NCBI GenBank assembly: GCA_964475415.1
Contig: CAYYWZ010000013.1
Coordinates: forward strand, 9,324-73,323
Reading direction: 5' to 3'
DNA length: 64,000 nt
Origin: CALCMJ01 sp964475415
GTDB lineage: Bacteria; Bacteroidota; Bacteroidia; Chitinophagales; Saprospiraceae
Part shown: positions 26,851 to 36,664 of the stretch, in pieces
Position numbering within the stretch: position 1 is the stretch's first letter
Layout: each line of letters opens with the position of its first letter
Position numbers and translations under genes: made by a program
Notes under the pieces: model-generated
Told to the model about the DNA's origin: nothing
The model's input: the letters and a program-made list of their open reading frames with translations, nothing else
The model's database searches: none

Positions 26851-27893
26851 TTAGATCTATACTATTTTTACTTCTCCTGACGTCTCAATTTTGCTATGGC
26901 CAAATTGGTGGACTACATAGCTTTGAATTTCTGAGACTACCTAGCTCAGCAAGGGCAACAGCACTCGGAGGCAGTCTAACTGCTGTAAGCGATGGAGATA
27001 TATCCTTAGCTTGGCAGAACCCAGCTATCTTAGATTCTCTTACACATAGAAAGGTAAACTTCAATCATAACTTTCATTTTGCAGGCATTACAAATGGTTT
27101 AGTGTCCTATGGACATCATATACAATCACTAGGTATAGATGCTCAGCTAGGCGTACAATATATTAACTACGGCGACTTCTTACTTACGGACGAAATAGGA
27201 ACAATAAACGGTGAATTTTCTGGACAGGAACTTGCCCTGGGAATTGGTGCCGCTAAGCAGATCAATGAGCGAATAAGATTAGGCGCAAATCTGAAATTCA
27301 TAAGCTCAGCATTAGAATCCTATAACGCTAGCGGTATATTAATAGATCTAGGTATCATCTATCACAAGCCAAACTCTAATGGAAGTTGGGCAGCAACTTT
27401 TAAAAACATAGGAACGCAATTATCGAGTTTCACCGATGAAAAAAAGTCACTACCTTTTGATTTTCAGCTATCCTACTCTGCTAAGCTAAAACATCTACCT
27501 TTCCGTTATACCATTACTGGTCAGCGATTAGATAGATGGGATATACGTTTTGACGATCCTGACAGAGCTAACGATACTGATATTTTTGGTGAAACAACAG
27601 AGGAAAGTGCATTCTCTCAGAATCTAGATAATTTCTTTAGACACTTTATTATAAGTGGCGAATTCTTGCTCGCAAGAAATGAAGCACTGAGATTTCGATT
27701 TGGTTACAACCATCTACTCAGAAAAGAATTACAAGTAAGCTCTTTCAGATCTCTAGGTGGTTTTTCTCTTGGCTTCGGTCTGAAACTCAGAAAATTTTCG
27801 CTTGATTATGGCGTAGGTTATCACCACCTAGCTGGTGCTACAAACCATGTAGGCTTCAGTCTGAATATGGGCGAATTTTTCAAAAAAGTATAA
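26847..27893 (+). CDS. porQ: Type IX secretion system protein PorQ
   Basis: 348-residue outer-membrane barrel protein of the T9SS attachment complex (PorQ family). Signal peptide to about residue 18 (LLLTSQFCYGQ), then the family start GGLHSFEFLRLPSSARATALGG and the SLTAVSDGDISLAWQNPA motif. PorQ is reported to work with PorU, PorV and PorZ in removing cargo sorting domains and attaching cargo to lipid. The window also holds cargo-type tails at 55210, 62272, 16110 and 32966. The start overlaps the MORN gene (ATGA). Confidence 0.9.
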   Translation: MIRSILFLLLLTSQFCYGQIGGLHSFEFLRLPSSARATALGGSLTAVSDGDISLAWQNPAILDSLTHRKVNFNHNFHFAGITNGLVSYGHHIQSLGIDAQLGVQYINYGDFLLTDEIGTINGEFSGQELALGIGAAKQINERIRLGANLKFISSALESYNASGILIDLGIIYHKPNSNGSWAATFKNIGTQLSSFTDEKKSLPFDFQLSYSAKLKHLPFRYTITGQRLDRWDIRFDDPDRANDTDIFGETTEESAFSQNLDNFFRHFIISGEFLLARNEALRFRFGYNHLLRKELQVSSFRSLGGFSLGFGLKLRKFSLDYGVGYHHLAGATNHVGFSLNMGEFFKKV

Positions 27894-27910
27894 ACTAATT
27901 TTTCTATACT

Positions 27911-28603
27911 ATGTCTTCACTAATAGGTTCTATACTAGAAAAACATAGAAGGATCTTCGCAAAAATTATCGACATACCTCTTACAGTGGAAAATGTCTTA
28001 CCTGTAGATTTTACAGAAAACAACTTAGCGCTAACAACAGAAATAATACAATCCTCTGAAAAGCTGGAGGCTTATATCCAATCAGAACTAAAAGATAAAA
28101 ACAAACTTGTAGCGGCTGGCGGTTATCTGGAAGAAAGAGTATTGTATAGAAGAAGTCCCTTGTTTGACCAGTTAGGATCTAGTCATCGCAATATACATCT
28201 AGGAATAGATCTATGGACCAAGGCAAACACTAAAGTCTATGCTCCCCTTTCCGGTAAAATTATTGGTCTAAAGGATAATAACAATTTTGCAGATTACGGC
28301 CCTACTATTATATTAGAACATGAATTAGAGAATCTTAACTTCTATAGTCTCTACGGTCATCTGTCTAGAATTTCTTTAAAAGGTAAGAACTTAGGAGACA
28401 TGATAGATAAGGGACAAGCTTTTTGCGAAATTGGAAATTACCCAGAGAACGGAGATTGGTCTCCTCACCTACACTTCCAGCTTATGACTGACATGCTAGC
28501 TAATGAACATGACTTTCCTGGCACCTGTTCTGCAAAGGATAAATCCCATTATAAGAATATCTGCCCTGATCCTAATTTGATATTAGGAATTATTAATCTC
28601 TAA
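27911..28603 (+). CDS. M23-family peptidase
   Basis: 230-residue LAS-type metallopeptidase, likely a peptidoglycan endopeptidase. Zinc-ligand contexts are HLGIDLW near residue 96 and HLHFQL near residue 190, with a YAPLSGKI barrel strand and LYGHLS between. No signal peptide or membrane helix is visible, which is unusual for an envelope enzyme. It follows porQ by 17 bases in the same direction. Confidence 0.85.
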   Translation: MSSLIGSILEKHRRIFAKIIDIPLTVENVLPVDFTENNLALTTEIIQSSEKLEAYIQSELKDKNKLVAAGGYLEERVLYRRSPLFDQLGSSHRNIHLGIDLWTKANTKVYAPLSGKIIGLKDNNNFADYGPTIILEHELENLNFYSLYGHLSRISLKGKNLGDMIDKGQAFCEIGNYPENGDWSPHLHFQLMTDMLANEHDFPGTCSAKDKSHYKNICPDPNLILGIINL

Positions 28604-28716
28604 TGATCTGACAAAATAATAACTTATCTATCTCCCATTTTTAAAGAATTCATAAATTTATAATCTAAGCAACTTTTTTTTCACTTTATCAGTTATTATC
28701 CTATCTAAAAATATTC

Positions 28717-29745
28717 ATGATCCGTACACTTTATCTTCTACTTATTTTTCTTTTCTCTAGCAATAGTCTGCTGTTTTCTAAACAGAAGGTCAACCATTTT
28801 TTTATAGAAATGGAATCCCCTACTGCTAAGCTCAGATTCGGTTATGTAGAAAAAATGGGTAAGCGTTACGTACAGAAATATTTTCTCAATGAGGATGGAT
28901 CAGATATCAGTTGGAGAGCATTCGGAAAACATTTCACAAAAAAATATAAGAAGACGAGACGAAAACGAAATGATATCCTTTTCTACACGCATGGTTTTCG
29001 CGCGCATAAAGATGCTTACCAAGACATTACAAATTACAACATGCACAAGGGGCTGTATGAATGCAAAGACAATTCTTATAAAACCATCATATCGTTAGTA
29101 TGGCATAGCAATCTTAACTATAAAGCTATGAGAGGAAAAACCATAGAGATGGGCGAGCGATTTGCTGGAATTATAAATGTATTATTGGATGTGAGCAAAG
29201 AAAAGAAGTCTAAACGTAAAGTCAGTTTTCTAAACCATTCTATGGGTAATAGAATATTCGAAGGCATTTTTACAGAATTACAGTCTCTTAGAAAAAACAA
29301 TAAGCCATACATCGAAAATGTAATTTTTGCAGCTCCAGATATTGAGGCCAGTACTTTCTATAAGGATGGCACACTAGAACACATAGATAGGTTTTGCAAC
29401 CATGCTATTGTATATAGACACAAAAGAGATCTTACCCTCAGCATGTCAAAACTTATAAATCTAAAGGATAGACTAGGCCTTGATGGTATAGATGATTTTA
29501 CAAAAATCCCTACTAATGTCTATCTCATAGATGTATCATCAGCGAAAAAAACAGAGGACAATCATGACAAGATTTCTCGACATGGATACTACACCAGTAG
29601 TCCCGTGGTAAGGCAGGACATATTTAACATCCTCAACCCGAAAAAGGCCAAACCCTATCCTATCCGAACAATATTAGACCATCCAAAAAACTTATCTATT
29701 CAAGACGTCGAGGAAAAAGACAACAAGAAAAAACTTAGAAGATAA
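28717..29745 (+). CDS. Secreted alpha/beta hydrolase, paralogue 1
   Basis: 342 residues with a signal peptide (LYLLLIFLFSSNSLLFS). The alpha/beta-hydrolase core shows LFYTHGFRAHK near residue 90 (oxyanion-side strand), a nucleophile elbow NHSMGN (Ser near residue 171), ENVIFAAPDIEAS (acid strand) and a RHGYYTSSPVV segment with the likely catalytic His near residue 285. It resembles DUF900-type hydrolases; the substrate is unknown. The next gene is a close paralogue in tandem. Confidence 0.7.
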   Translation: MIRTLYLLLIFLFSSNSLLFSKQKVNHFFIEMESPTAKLRFGYVEKMGKRYVQKYFLNEDGSDISWRAFGKHFTKKYKKTRRKRNDILFYTHGFRAHKDAYQDITNYNMHKGLYECKDNSYKTIISLVWHSNLNYKAMRGKTIEMGERFAGIINVLLDVSKEKKSKRKVSFLNHSMGNRIFEGIFTELQSLRKNNKPYIENVIFAAPDIEASTFYKDGTLEHIDRFCNHAIVYRHKRDLTLSMSKLINLKDRLGLDGIDDFTKIPTNVYLIDVSSAKKTEDNHDKISRHGYYTSSPVVRQDIFNILNPKKAKPYPIRTILDHPKNLSIQDVEEKDNKKKLRR

Positions 29746-29939
29746 AATGTTTTCTAAGTTCAAAAAGTAAGACAGAAGCTTACTTTATAGACCATACTAA
29801 TGATGAATATCATAAGACTTAAAGTTTAACTCTATAGTAAACCTCCTGCTTAATTGAATGTTAATTATTACAAAAAAAATCCAACATGCTTACAACTATT
29901 AGTGCTGTAGATTAGTTTAAAATAAAATTATAGATTATT

Positions 29940-30998
29940 ATGTATCGAATTATCCTTCTACTGATCGTTCTTTTTACAACAGACATTATTAGTATATCCG
30001 CTCAACAAGAAGTAAAGCACTTCTTCATAAATATGAAATCTGTAGAAGATACATTGAGCTTCGGCGTGATAGAGAAAGTAGATGGAGAATATGTAAATAA
30101 ATATTTCGAAGCCGAAGAAGGTGGAAAAGATATCACATGGGATAAATTCAAAATATTGTTTTCTGAGTGGTATAAGCAAATGGATGAAACAGATGACAAC
30201 TTACTATTCTACACACATGGGTTCTTAGCACATAAGCACCATTATCAGACCATGATAAATAATTACATGCACAAGCATGTGTACGAAAAAGAAGATAATT
30301 CCTATAGGACCATAGTTTCTCTCGTTTGGTTTAGCACAATGGATTATAAGGCTACACGAACAACTACTATAGAAATGGGAGATAGATTTGCCGGGCTGGT
30401 CAATGAATTGCTAGATCTAACAGAAAAACAAAGTCCCCAAAGAGAAGTTAGCTTTCTTAACCATTCTATGGGTAACAGATTATTCGAAGGCGTATATCTA
30501 GGTCTTAACAAAATTGTTGCGGCTAAAGAACCTTATATAGAAAATGTAATCTTCGCAGCCCCAGATATCGAAGTTAATACTTTCAGCTCAGGAGGTACAT
30601 TAGAGAACATAGATGAGTTTTGTGATCAAGCTATAGTCTATAGAAATAATAGAGACTTGACCTTAGGCATGTCAAAGTTTTTTAATAAAAAAGATAGACT
30701 AGGTCTAGACGGTATAACAGATATGGACGATACAGCTGACAATGTTTTTCTTGTCGATGTATCTATGCTAGAAGATTCTGATGACAAACCTGATAAATTT
30801 ACGCGACACAGATATTTTACTGGTAGTCCTGCAGTGAGACAAGATATGTTCAATACACTAAATCCAGAATTTGCATTGGACCAACCAGAAAGACAAATCC
30901 TTAAGCATGAGAGAAGACTTGTTATTCATGATTTAGAAAATGAAGATGCTGATAAGGTAGCAGAAGAAAAAGCTACCTATTCTAATGATAACAAATAA
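29940..30998 (+). CDS. Secreted alpha/beta hydrolase, paralogue 2
   Basis: 352 residues, clearly homologous to the preceding gene over its full length: the same signal peptide type, LFYTHGFLAHK, NHSMGNRLFEG, ENVIFAAPDIE and RHRYFTGSPAVRQDMF. Catalytic Ser, Asp and His contexts are kept. The C-terminus is more acidic than in paralogue 1 (LENEDADKVAEEK). Separated by 194 bases, so it probably has its own promoter. Tandem duplication with divergence suggests different substrates. Confidence 0.7.
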   Translation: MYRIILLLIVLFTTDIISISAQQEVKHFFINMKSVEDTLSFGVIEKVDGEYVNKYFEAEEGGKDITWDKFKILFSEWYKQMDETDDNLLFYTHGFLAHKHHYQTMINNYMHKHVYEKEDNSYRTIVSLVWFSTMDYKATRTTTIEMGDRFAGLVNELLDLTEKQSPQREVSFLNHSMGNRLFEGVYLGLNKIVAAKEPYIENVIFAAPDIEVNTFSSGGTLENIDEFCDQAIVYRNNRDLTLGMSKFFNKKDRLGLDGITDMDDTADNVFLVDVSMLEDSDDKPDKFTRHRYFTGSPAVRQDMFNTLNPEFALDQPERQILKHERRLVIHDLENEDADKVAEEKATYSNDNK

Positions 30999-31549
30999 TT
31001 CTATTCTCTAAGGACCTTGTAAATAATAAACCAATCAGCAATCTTAAAATACTGGATTAGTCGACCTTAGTCATTTAGTTCCAAACTATAATTAATAAGT
31101 CTATCACTAAAAAAGTCTAATATTAAGAGCTTTGCAAGGTAGGTGTCAAAACAGCATCGTAAATTCTAAAAGTACGTGACCCGCTTAACAATATCCGTCT
31201 TAAAGGTACAATTGCTTATAGCAATATTGTTAACACCTTTAATAACAACACCCTTTTTACACCCTTATATTCGAGAATTATACACCCTTTTAGTATTAAC
31301 ATTTAGCATTACCAGCGGATAGACATTAGTCTTCCGCTTTTTTTTGGCTATTTACAACACATTTAGACCTATTGTATAACTTTAAAATAGCCTTTCAGCT
31401 AAGCTTTCGTCTATTAAAGATGACGTTTGTCGAGAATCTGCTTGGAAAATCGTCTTTTCCCAAGTACTCGTCTTAGAAGTTTGTGGTGCATTGGATTTTT
31501 CCCCGATATTACAAACATATCATTCAACTAAAAATTAAAAATTAATATT
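30999..31549. other. Intergenic region with a candidate small RNA
   Basis: No protein frame is convincing. A short inverted repeat (CAATTGCTTATAGCAATATTG, near 31210-31230) is followed by four copies of ACACC(C)TTT-like runs and then a strong plus-strand terminator at 31314-31345, with no gene upstream to use it. This could be a small RNA or a deleted gene's end. Confidence 0.3.
31314..31345 (+). terminator. Orphan terminator
   Basis: Stem AGCGGA (31314-31319) / TCCGCT (31333-31338) with inner pairing GAC/GTC, followed by eight T. No plus-strand gene ends nearby. Confidence 0.7.
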
Positions 31550-31660
31550 ATGAAAAATGCAACTGTCAACAAATCTTGGGACCATTACGGAAGATTAAGC
31601 TTTCTTGTATTAGTATCTATCGCAGTTAGTTATACTATGTGTTTAGCAGTAATCCTATAG
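31550..31660 (+). CDS. Small hydrophobic ORF, 36 residues
   Basis: Starts ATG at 31550 (MKNATVNKSWDHYGRLSFLV) with one hydrophobic segment (FLVLVSIAVSYTMCLAVIL). In the +2 frame the next 80 bases could encode a tail, SNPIDSTHIIKTIDIVIEP, so a one-base shift may have cut a longer product. Coding status uncertain. Confidence 0.35.
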   Translation: MKNATVNKSWDHYGRLSFLVLVSIAVSYTMCLAVIL

Positions 31661-31733
31661 ATTCTACTCATATTATTAAGACCATAGATATTGTTATAGA
31701 GCCTGTAGAACTATATAATACTGATTAAAAAAA

Positions 31734-31764
31734 GTATCCCGTTCTAAAATTAGAGACGGGATAC
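31734..31764 (-). terminator. Terminator of the M57 peptidase gene
   Basis: 9-bp stem GTATCCCGT (31734-31742) / ACGGGATAC (31756-31764); on the minus strand it is followed by seven T. It lies 29 bases beyond the peptidase stop. Confidence 0.85.
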
Positions 31765-31792
31765 ATGTTCATGGAATTAGTATTGCTGATTA

Positions 31793-32656
31793 TTAGTATA
31801 GATATTCTAATGCATTCTTATCATTATTACCAAACTCTCCATCTTCATTGGAACCGAAACAAGCCAACATTACGGAGTTATAATCTACCCCAGTAGGCGT
31901 TCCCGGTATATGGACAGCACCATTAGGATTAGCCGCTTCTCCTGATCCACCACAACTTATTCTGTTAAACCAATCCGTATGACGCAGACCTACACAATGT
32001 CCGATCTCGTGCGTAATAACATGTTCATTTGTGTTTGTATTATAGTTATCCATCCCTGAAAATATTTGCACCCACTTGTAAGGTTTTCCATTACTATAAG
32101 GAAATCCAGCTACTCCACCTGCTTGTCCGTTAGGGACTCTGTAGACTACCATATCCTTATTGTTATAGTTTGTTCCATATGTCAATGTAAAATTCAGCCC
32201 CGTATTTAGTGCATTGTAATTATTAACCGCCCATCCTAGAGCTGTCTTCATCTTATTAGTCAATCCATATCCACCGCCTCCAGTGTAACCTATAATCTTA
32301 ATAGTTTGTGGAGAATAACACAAATTGTACGTTCTATACTGACGTTGCTCTAGTTCCATGCCTGTAATTTCTCCTATAAGTTCTTTGTACTGTTCTTGTG
32401 CCATAGAGATATCACCGTCTAGAAAATATCTTTCTTCTGAAGTTCCATCAGGAAAAACAAACTCTCCTAATGAAATATCATCAACATTAATATCAAGTGA
32501 AGCAATAAAATTTTCTTCTTGATTAGAAATAATTTCACCTGTGGAAGGTTCTGCAGGATCATCTAGAACACTTTGTGTGTTTTGATCTTTTTGACAAGAC
32601 GTGATTACTAGTGCCAGGGCTATCAATGATAGCGCATAGATTTTAAAAACTTTCAT
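31793..32656 (-). CDS. M57-type HEIGH metallopeptidase lipoprotein
   Basis: 287 residues with lipobox ALVITSC (Cys21). The zinc site HEIGHCVGLRH lies near residues 217-227 and a Met-turn-like SVMLACF follows near residue 265, the pattern of peptidase family M57 (dual-action HEIGH metallopeptidase). The N-terminal 100 residues are a propeptide-like acidic region. A separate gene from the M43 enzyme at 8799, with a different C-terminus. It has its own terminator. Confidence 0.8.
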   Translation of the reverse strand: MKVFKIYALSLIALALVITSCQKDQNTQSVLDDPAEPSTGEIISNQEENFIASLDINVDDISLGEFVFPDGTSEERYFLDGDISMAQEQYKELIGEITGMELEQRQYRTYNLCYSPQTIKIIGYTGGGGYGLTNKMKTALGWAVNNYNALNTGLNFTLTYGTNYNNKDMVVYRVPNGQAGGVAGFPYSNGKPYKWVQIFSGMDNYNTNTNEHVITHEIGHCVGLRHTDWFNRISCGGSGEAANPNGAVHIPGTPTGVDYNSVMLACFGSNEDGEFGNNDKNALEYLY

Positions 32657-32962
32657 TTTAAATAAATTTAGTGGTTTAAAAATAAACCCACCAGGAGATG
32701 ACTTTCTAATAATACGAAGAAATATTCAATTTATAAGAACGTCTATGAGAAAAATATTGATCTACTTTTCTAAACCTTCTGCTTATTACTATCTAAATCC
32801 TATACCTTAAAATTAATCTAAGTGATACGCGTTGAGCTATTAAGCAGCCAAAGCATGTTTGGTTTGATTAATTGGTTTACAATTTTCAAGAATAATAAAT
32901 TGTTTAAAAGTTTTAGCCGTCACCTTTAAAATTTCTCAGAGGTGTCGACAAGGGAAACATGA
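32657..32962. other. Intergenic, no gene seen
   Basis: No coding frame, terminator or promoter of note. An imperfect inverted repeat (CACCTTTAAAATTTCTCAGAGGTG) lies near 32920-32945. Confidence 0.4.
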
Positions 32963-32965
32963 TAA

Positions 32966-33277
32966 TACTATCAAGATAGTTCTGTAATATATACTCGATA
33001 TGAAAACTGTGAATGTGAATTTCAAGAGCAATTAACAAATACCTCTAACTTAGCAGATTTATCCATTGACATATATCCCAATCCTGTCCACGATAGATTA
33101 TACATAGATTCAGATATTGACATAAGATCTATGGAAATAATTAGTACTTCAGGTTGGATCATAAAAACAGAAAATTTTAATCCAGAAGTTGATCTTAGCA
33201 CCTTAGCTAATGGTGTCTACTTTCTCGTTTTCTATATAGATGGACAGCGATATTATAATAAATTTTCTAAGATATAA
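32966..33277 (+). pseudogene. Orphan T9SS sorting-domain fragment
   Basis: 103-codon frame with no start, preceded by a TAA at 32963-32965. It shows a Por sorting domain: SIDIYPNPVHDRLYID, MEIISTSGW, LSTLANGVYFLVF and the final YYNKFSKI. The cargo body is absent, so this is the 3' remnant of a secreted-protein gene. It ends 6 bases before the convergent DUF5009 gene. Confidence 0.7.
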
Positions 33278-33282
33278 TCTCG

Positions 33283-34395
33283 CTACACTTTCACAACTAT
33301 ATTTCTCTTATATAGAATCAGAGCAAACATCCAAACAAAAACACAGAAGGAAAGTGCAAAAATAAATGATCCTGGATACGCGCCAAAAATTGCCCTAAAA
33401 ACTGCATCATAGAGCCAGGCGTATAGATTCTTATCCCCTATCTTAATTAAGAAAAATATTTTTACAAATACCCCTGAAAGGATATAAGAAAATAAAGGAT
33501 TCAGTCCGAATACTCTGAAAAAACTTGTCCAGCCTTTCCATTCTTTGACATCGATGAGCCACAATAAGGAAGCCAATACCGTCATAGCCAGTCCCCCTGC
33601 AAACAAAACATATGAACTAGACCATATAGGCTTATTAATAGGGAATCCAGCATAATGCCAGATCACAGAAACAACGATACAGCCTATACCCAATAAAACT
33701 AGTCGACGTATATTGTCCAATAGTTGTTTGCCAGACAATAATATATTACCCGTAAAATAACCAAGCAATGCCGTCCCAATAGAGGGCAATGAACTCAGTA
33801 GTCCTTCCGGATCAAAAGGCATCCCATAACCACCATATATATGATTTTCTCCGAATAATAATAAGTCTATTTTTCTAACAAGATTATGCTCTAGACTCAG
33901 TGGATACGTTCCTCCAAATAGGATAAGAATCAAATAATAAGATATCAGTATAGCTGCAAAAATATAGGGTAGATATTTTTTCTTGAGAAATATGATCAAC
34001 AGTCCAGCACCACCATATCCTAAAGCTATCCGCTGTAAAACACCAAATATCCTGAGATCAGAAATAGACTTATTATAAAAAGGAAACCAATTCAGTGCCA
34101 AACCTATAAGAAATATGATCAGTGTACGCTTAAGAACCTTAGCTATCCATTGCGATCTTTTGTCAACAGTATATTTCCTAAAAGAATAACTCATGGCAAC
34201 ACCCACAATAAATAAAAAGAAAGGGAATACAAGATCAGTAGGCGTACATCCATCCCATGGAGCATGCCTTAGGGGTGCATATACATAAGTCCACGAACCA
34301 GGCGTATTAACGATGATCATAAAGAAAATTGTCATACCTCTGAAAACATCTAGTGCCAACAACCTATTGTTAGTATTCATTTTGCTACTTTTCAT
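33283..34395 (-). CDS. DUF5009/HGSNAT-like acyltransferase
   Basis: Membrane protein of about 370 residues with about ten helices. The N-terminal signature LALDVFRGMTIFFMIIVN (residues 12-30 after the start) and WDGCTPTDLVFPFFLFIVG place it in the family of heparan-alpha-glucosaminide N-acetyltransferase-like proteins. The substrate in bacteria is unknown, probably an amino sugar. ATG at 34395 is preferred to the TTG at 34413; ATG at 34380 is also possible. It is divergent from the MFS gene. Confidence 0.85.
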   Translation of the reverse strand: MKSSKMNTNNRLLALDVFRGMTIFFMIIVNTPGSWTYVYAPLRHAPWDGCTPTDLVFPFFLFIVGVAMSYSFRKYTVDKRSQWIAKVLKRTLIIFLIGLALNWFPFYNKSISDLRIFGVLQRIALGYGGAGLLIIFLKKKYLPYIFAAILISYYLILILFGGTYPLSLEHNLVRKIDLLLFGENHIYGGYGMPFDPEGLLSSLPSIGTALLGYFTGNILLSGKQLLDNIRRLVLLGIGCIVVSVIWHYAGFPINKPIWSSSYVLFAGGLAMTVLASLLWLIDVKEWKGWTSFFRVFGLNPLFSYILSGVFVKIFFLIKIGDKNLYAWLYDAVFRAIFGAYPGSFIFALSFCVFVWMFALILYKRNIVVKV

Positions 34396-34472
34396 TTTTA
34401 AAATAAGAAACAATTTTCACTAATCCCTAAATAGAACAATAAAACTAATTAGACGTTTCACCTAAAAGAAAT

Positions 34473-35663
34473 TTGAAAAGAAAAACCATACTATATATTC
34501 TTGCCTTGATACAGGCCATTAATATTGTGAATACGATGATTATAATGCCACTAGGTGATATTTTTATCCAACTTTATTCCATCAATTCTTCACAGTATAG
34601 CCTGCTTGTTTCTGCCTATGCGCTAGCCGCTGCTTGCTCCAGTATATTTTCTATGCTCTATCTTGATTTTTTTGATCGCAAACACGCTCTATTACTAGCA
34701 TTTTTTGGTCTTTCTATAGGCACTTTGTTATGTGCATTTGCAGATACCTATCATCAGTTATTAGCAATAAGATTTTTTACAGGCTTGTTCGGCGGTGTAA
34801 TCGGAGCTATAATTCTTTCTATTGTTGCTGACCTATATTTGTTTAAAGAGAGAGGTAAGGCTATGGGAATTATCATGGCAGCCTTTTCGGCTGCATCTGC
34901 AATAGGTGTTCCCTTTGGATTATACTTAGCAGATATAACAAACTGGACCTCACCGTTCATCGTAATAGGCATTACAGGGTTAAGCTTAAGTGTCCTGATC
35001 TATTTTTATTTCCCTAACTTAATAGATCACTTACAAAGTATAGACATAGAAAGAAAACCACTAGATACTGTACTATTACTACTACGGGACAAAAATCAAA
35101 TCAATGCACTTACCACAGGCATGATGTTTGTCTTGGGTCATTTTCTAATCATTCCATTTATAACCCCTTATATGATTAGGAATGTAGGCCTAGAACAAGA
35201 ACAGATAAAGTTTGTTTTTCTGGCTGGTGGGATTGCCACAATTTTTTCCGCACCCTTTATAGGGAAGATGACAGATAAATATGGCGTAATGAAAATTCTC
35301 GTTATAGTTATGTCGCTATCTGTATTCTCTGTACTAGCTCTTACTAATCTTAGTGAAAACCCCATCTGGATTGCGCTGATGGTTACTTCATCTTTCTTTG
35401 TTCTAGGCAGTGGCAGATTCATCCCTCCTAACACCCTGATCTCAGCTGCTGCAACGCCGCAGAATAGAGGTAGCTTTATGAGTATGAAATCCGCATTGCA
35501 ACAATTAGCTATAGCAATATCCTCTGCCTTTGCAGGTTATATTGTCTATTTTGATAATGCTGGCAAAATTATAAATTATAATTATGTAGGCTTCTTAAGC
35601 ATCTTCATTAGTATCTTAGCTGTTATGATGACCACCCGTATTAGAGTTGCTGCAGGAAATTAA
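34473..35663 (+). CDS. MFS transporter
   Basis: 396 residues, 12 transmembrane helices, with the loop 2-3 motif LDFFDRKHALL and the ADLYLFKERGKAMG motif between helices 4 and 5. It looks like a drug or arabinose efflux-type proton antiporter; substrate unknown. TTG start at 34473; the next ATG falls inside helix 1. Followed within 2 bases by the DUF1835 gene, so the two are an operon. Confidence 0.85.
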   Translation: MKRKTILYILALIQAINIVNTMIIMPLGDIFIQLYSINSSQYSLLVSAYALAAACSSIFSMLYLDFFDRKHALLLAFFGLSIGTLLCAFADTYHQLLAIRFFTGLFGGVIGAIILSIVADLYLFKERGKAMGIIMAAFSAASAIGVPFGLYLADITNWTSPFIVIGITGLSLSVLIYFYFPNLIDHLQSIDIERKPLDTVLLLLRDKNQINALTTGMMFVLGHFLIIPFITPYMIRNVGLEQEQIKFVFLAGGIATIFSAPFIGKMTDKYGVMKILVIVMSLSVFSVLALTNLSENPIWIALMVTSSFFVLGSGRFIPPNTLISAAATPQNRGSFMSMKSALQQLAIAISSAFAGYIVYFDNAGKIINYNYVGFLSIFISILAVMMTTRIRVAAGN

Positions 35664-35665
35664 TT

Positions 35666-36589
35666 ATGGAAAATATTTTACACATTTTTAATGGCGATGT
35701 CTCTGCTGATATTGCTACAAAAGCTGGGATAGAAGGAAACTACCTTATCTGGAGGGAGCTTCTTTGTGAGGGTGATTGTGAATATAATGTCAAGTCAGAA
35801 AATTTTATTGCTACAAGAAGTAAATATTTTAAGCACTGCAATTATGCTAGTTCGGCAGAATATAAAAACAAATTTATATCACAATTCAACCTGCTCGATC
35901 ATCCGTATGAAGAAATCACCTTATGGTTCGAACATGACCTCTTTTGCCAGATCAATATGCTTGCAGCACTTAGTCTATTGTTTCAACAAAAACTATGTGA
36001 CAATATATTCCTGATCTGTGTCGGAGATTCACCTCGCAAAAAAAGACGAATGGGATTAGGAGAATTTTCTTCTCAGGATTTTCCTGGTCTGTATAATGAA
36101 AAAACAAAATTAGAATATACAGATTTCCAGTTTGCAGATAAGGCTTGGAAATATTATTGCGAAGACATGATAGCCTTCGATACCTTATCAGATATACCCG
36201 TAGCATTTTCTTATCTAGCCGAAACCTTGGCAACTAACAGGCTGAGGTTTACGCTGATGGGAAAAGATATTTCCGCACTCGAACTCAATATACTAGAACT
36301 AATCCATAAGGGATCACATACCGAAAGAGTAATAGTCAGAGAGTTGCTTAAAAAATACGATACACTAGGATACGGTGATCTTCAGTATAGCAAGCTTATA
36401 GAGTATCTCTCAGAACTCTATACTATCCAGTCAGACGATACGCTCTTACTCAATGCAACTGGAAAAAAAATTCTTTCTGGCTTAGGTAATACAGATTCCA
36501 TTATATCTCCTGATCGATATAAGTACAATGAGGTAAGAAGACAATATGTATTTAATAAAGTTGAAGACAGATTGAATGTTCGTAAATAA
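35666..36589 (+). CDS. DUF1835 domain-containing protein
   Basis: 307 residues. The N-terminal ILHIFNGDVSADIATKAGIEGNYLIWRE matches DUF1835, with the conserved ITLWFEHDLFCQINML segment near residue 90. The C-terminal 80 residues look like a winged-helix-like domain (LELIHKGSHTERVIVRELL). No activity is known. Probably cotranscribed with the MFS gene. Confidence 0.75.
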   Translation: MENILHIFNGDVSADIATKAGIEGNYLIWRELLCEGDCEYNVKSENFIATRSKYFKHCNYASSAEYKNKFISQFNLLDHPYEEITLWFEHDLFCQINMLAALSLLFQQKLCDNIFLICVGDSPRKKRRMGLGEFSSQDFPGLYNEKTKLEYTDFQFADKAWKYYCEDMIAFDTLSDIPVAFSYLAETLATNRLRFTLMGKDISALELNILELIHKGSHTERVIVRELLKKYDTLGYGDLQYSKLIEYLSELYTIQSDDTLLLNATGKKILSGLGNTDSIISPDRYKYNEVRRQYVFNKVEDRLNVRK

Positions 36590-36664
36590 AGAATATTCTT
36601 CTAATAGGTACCGATTAGGAGTAGGTTGTGCCTACGCCACTTGACATACAATAGGAAAATCTCC

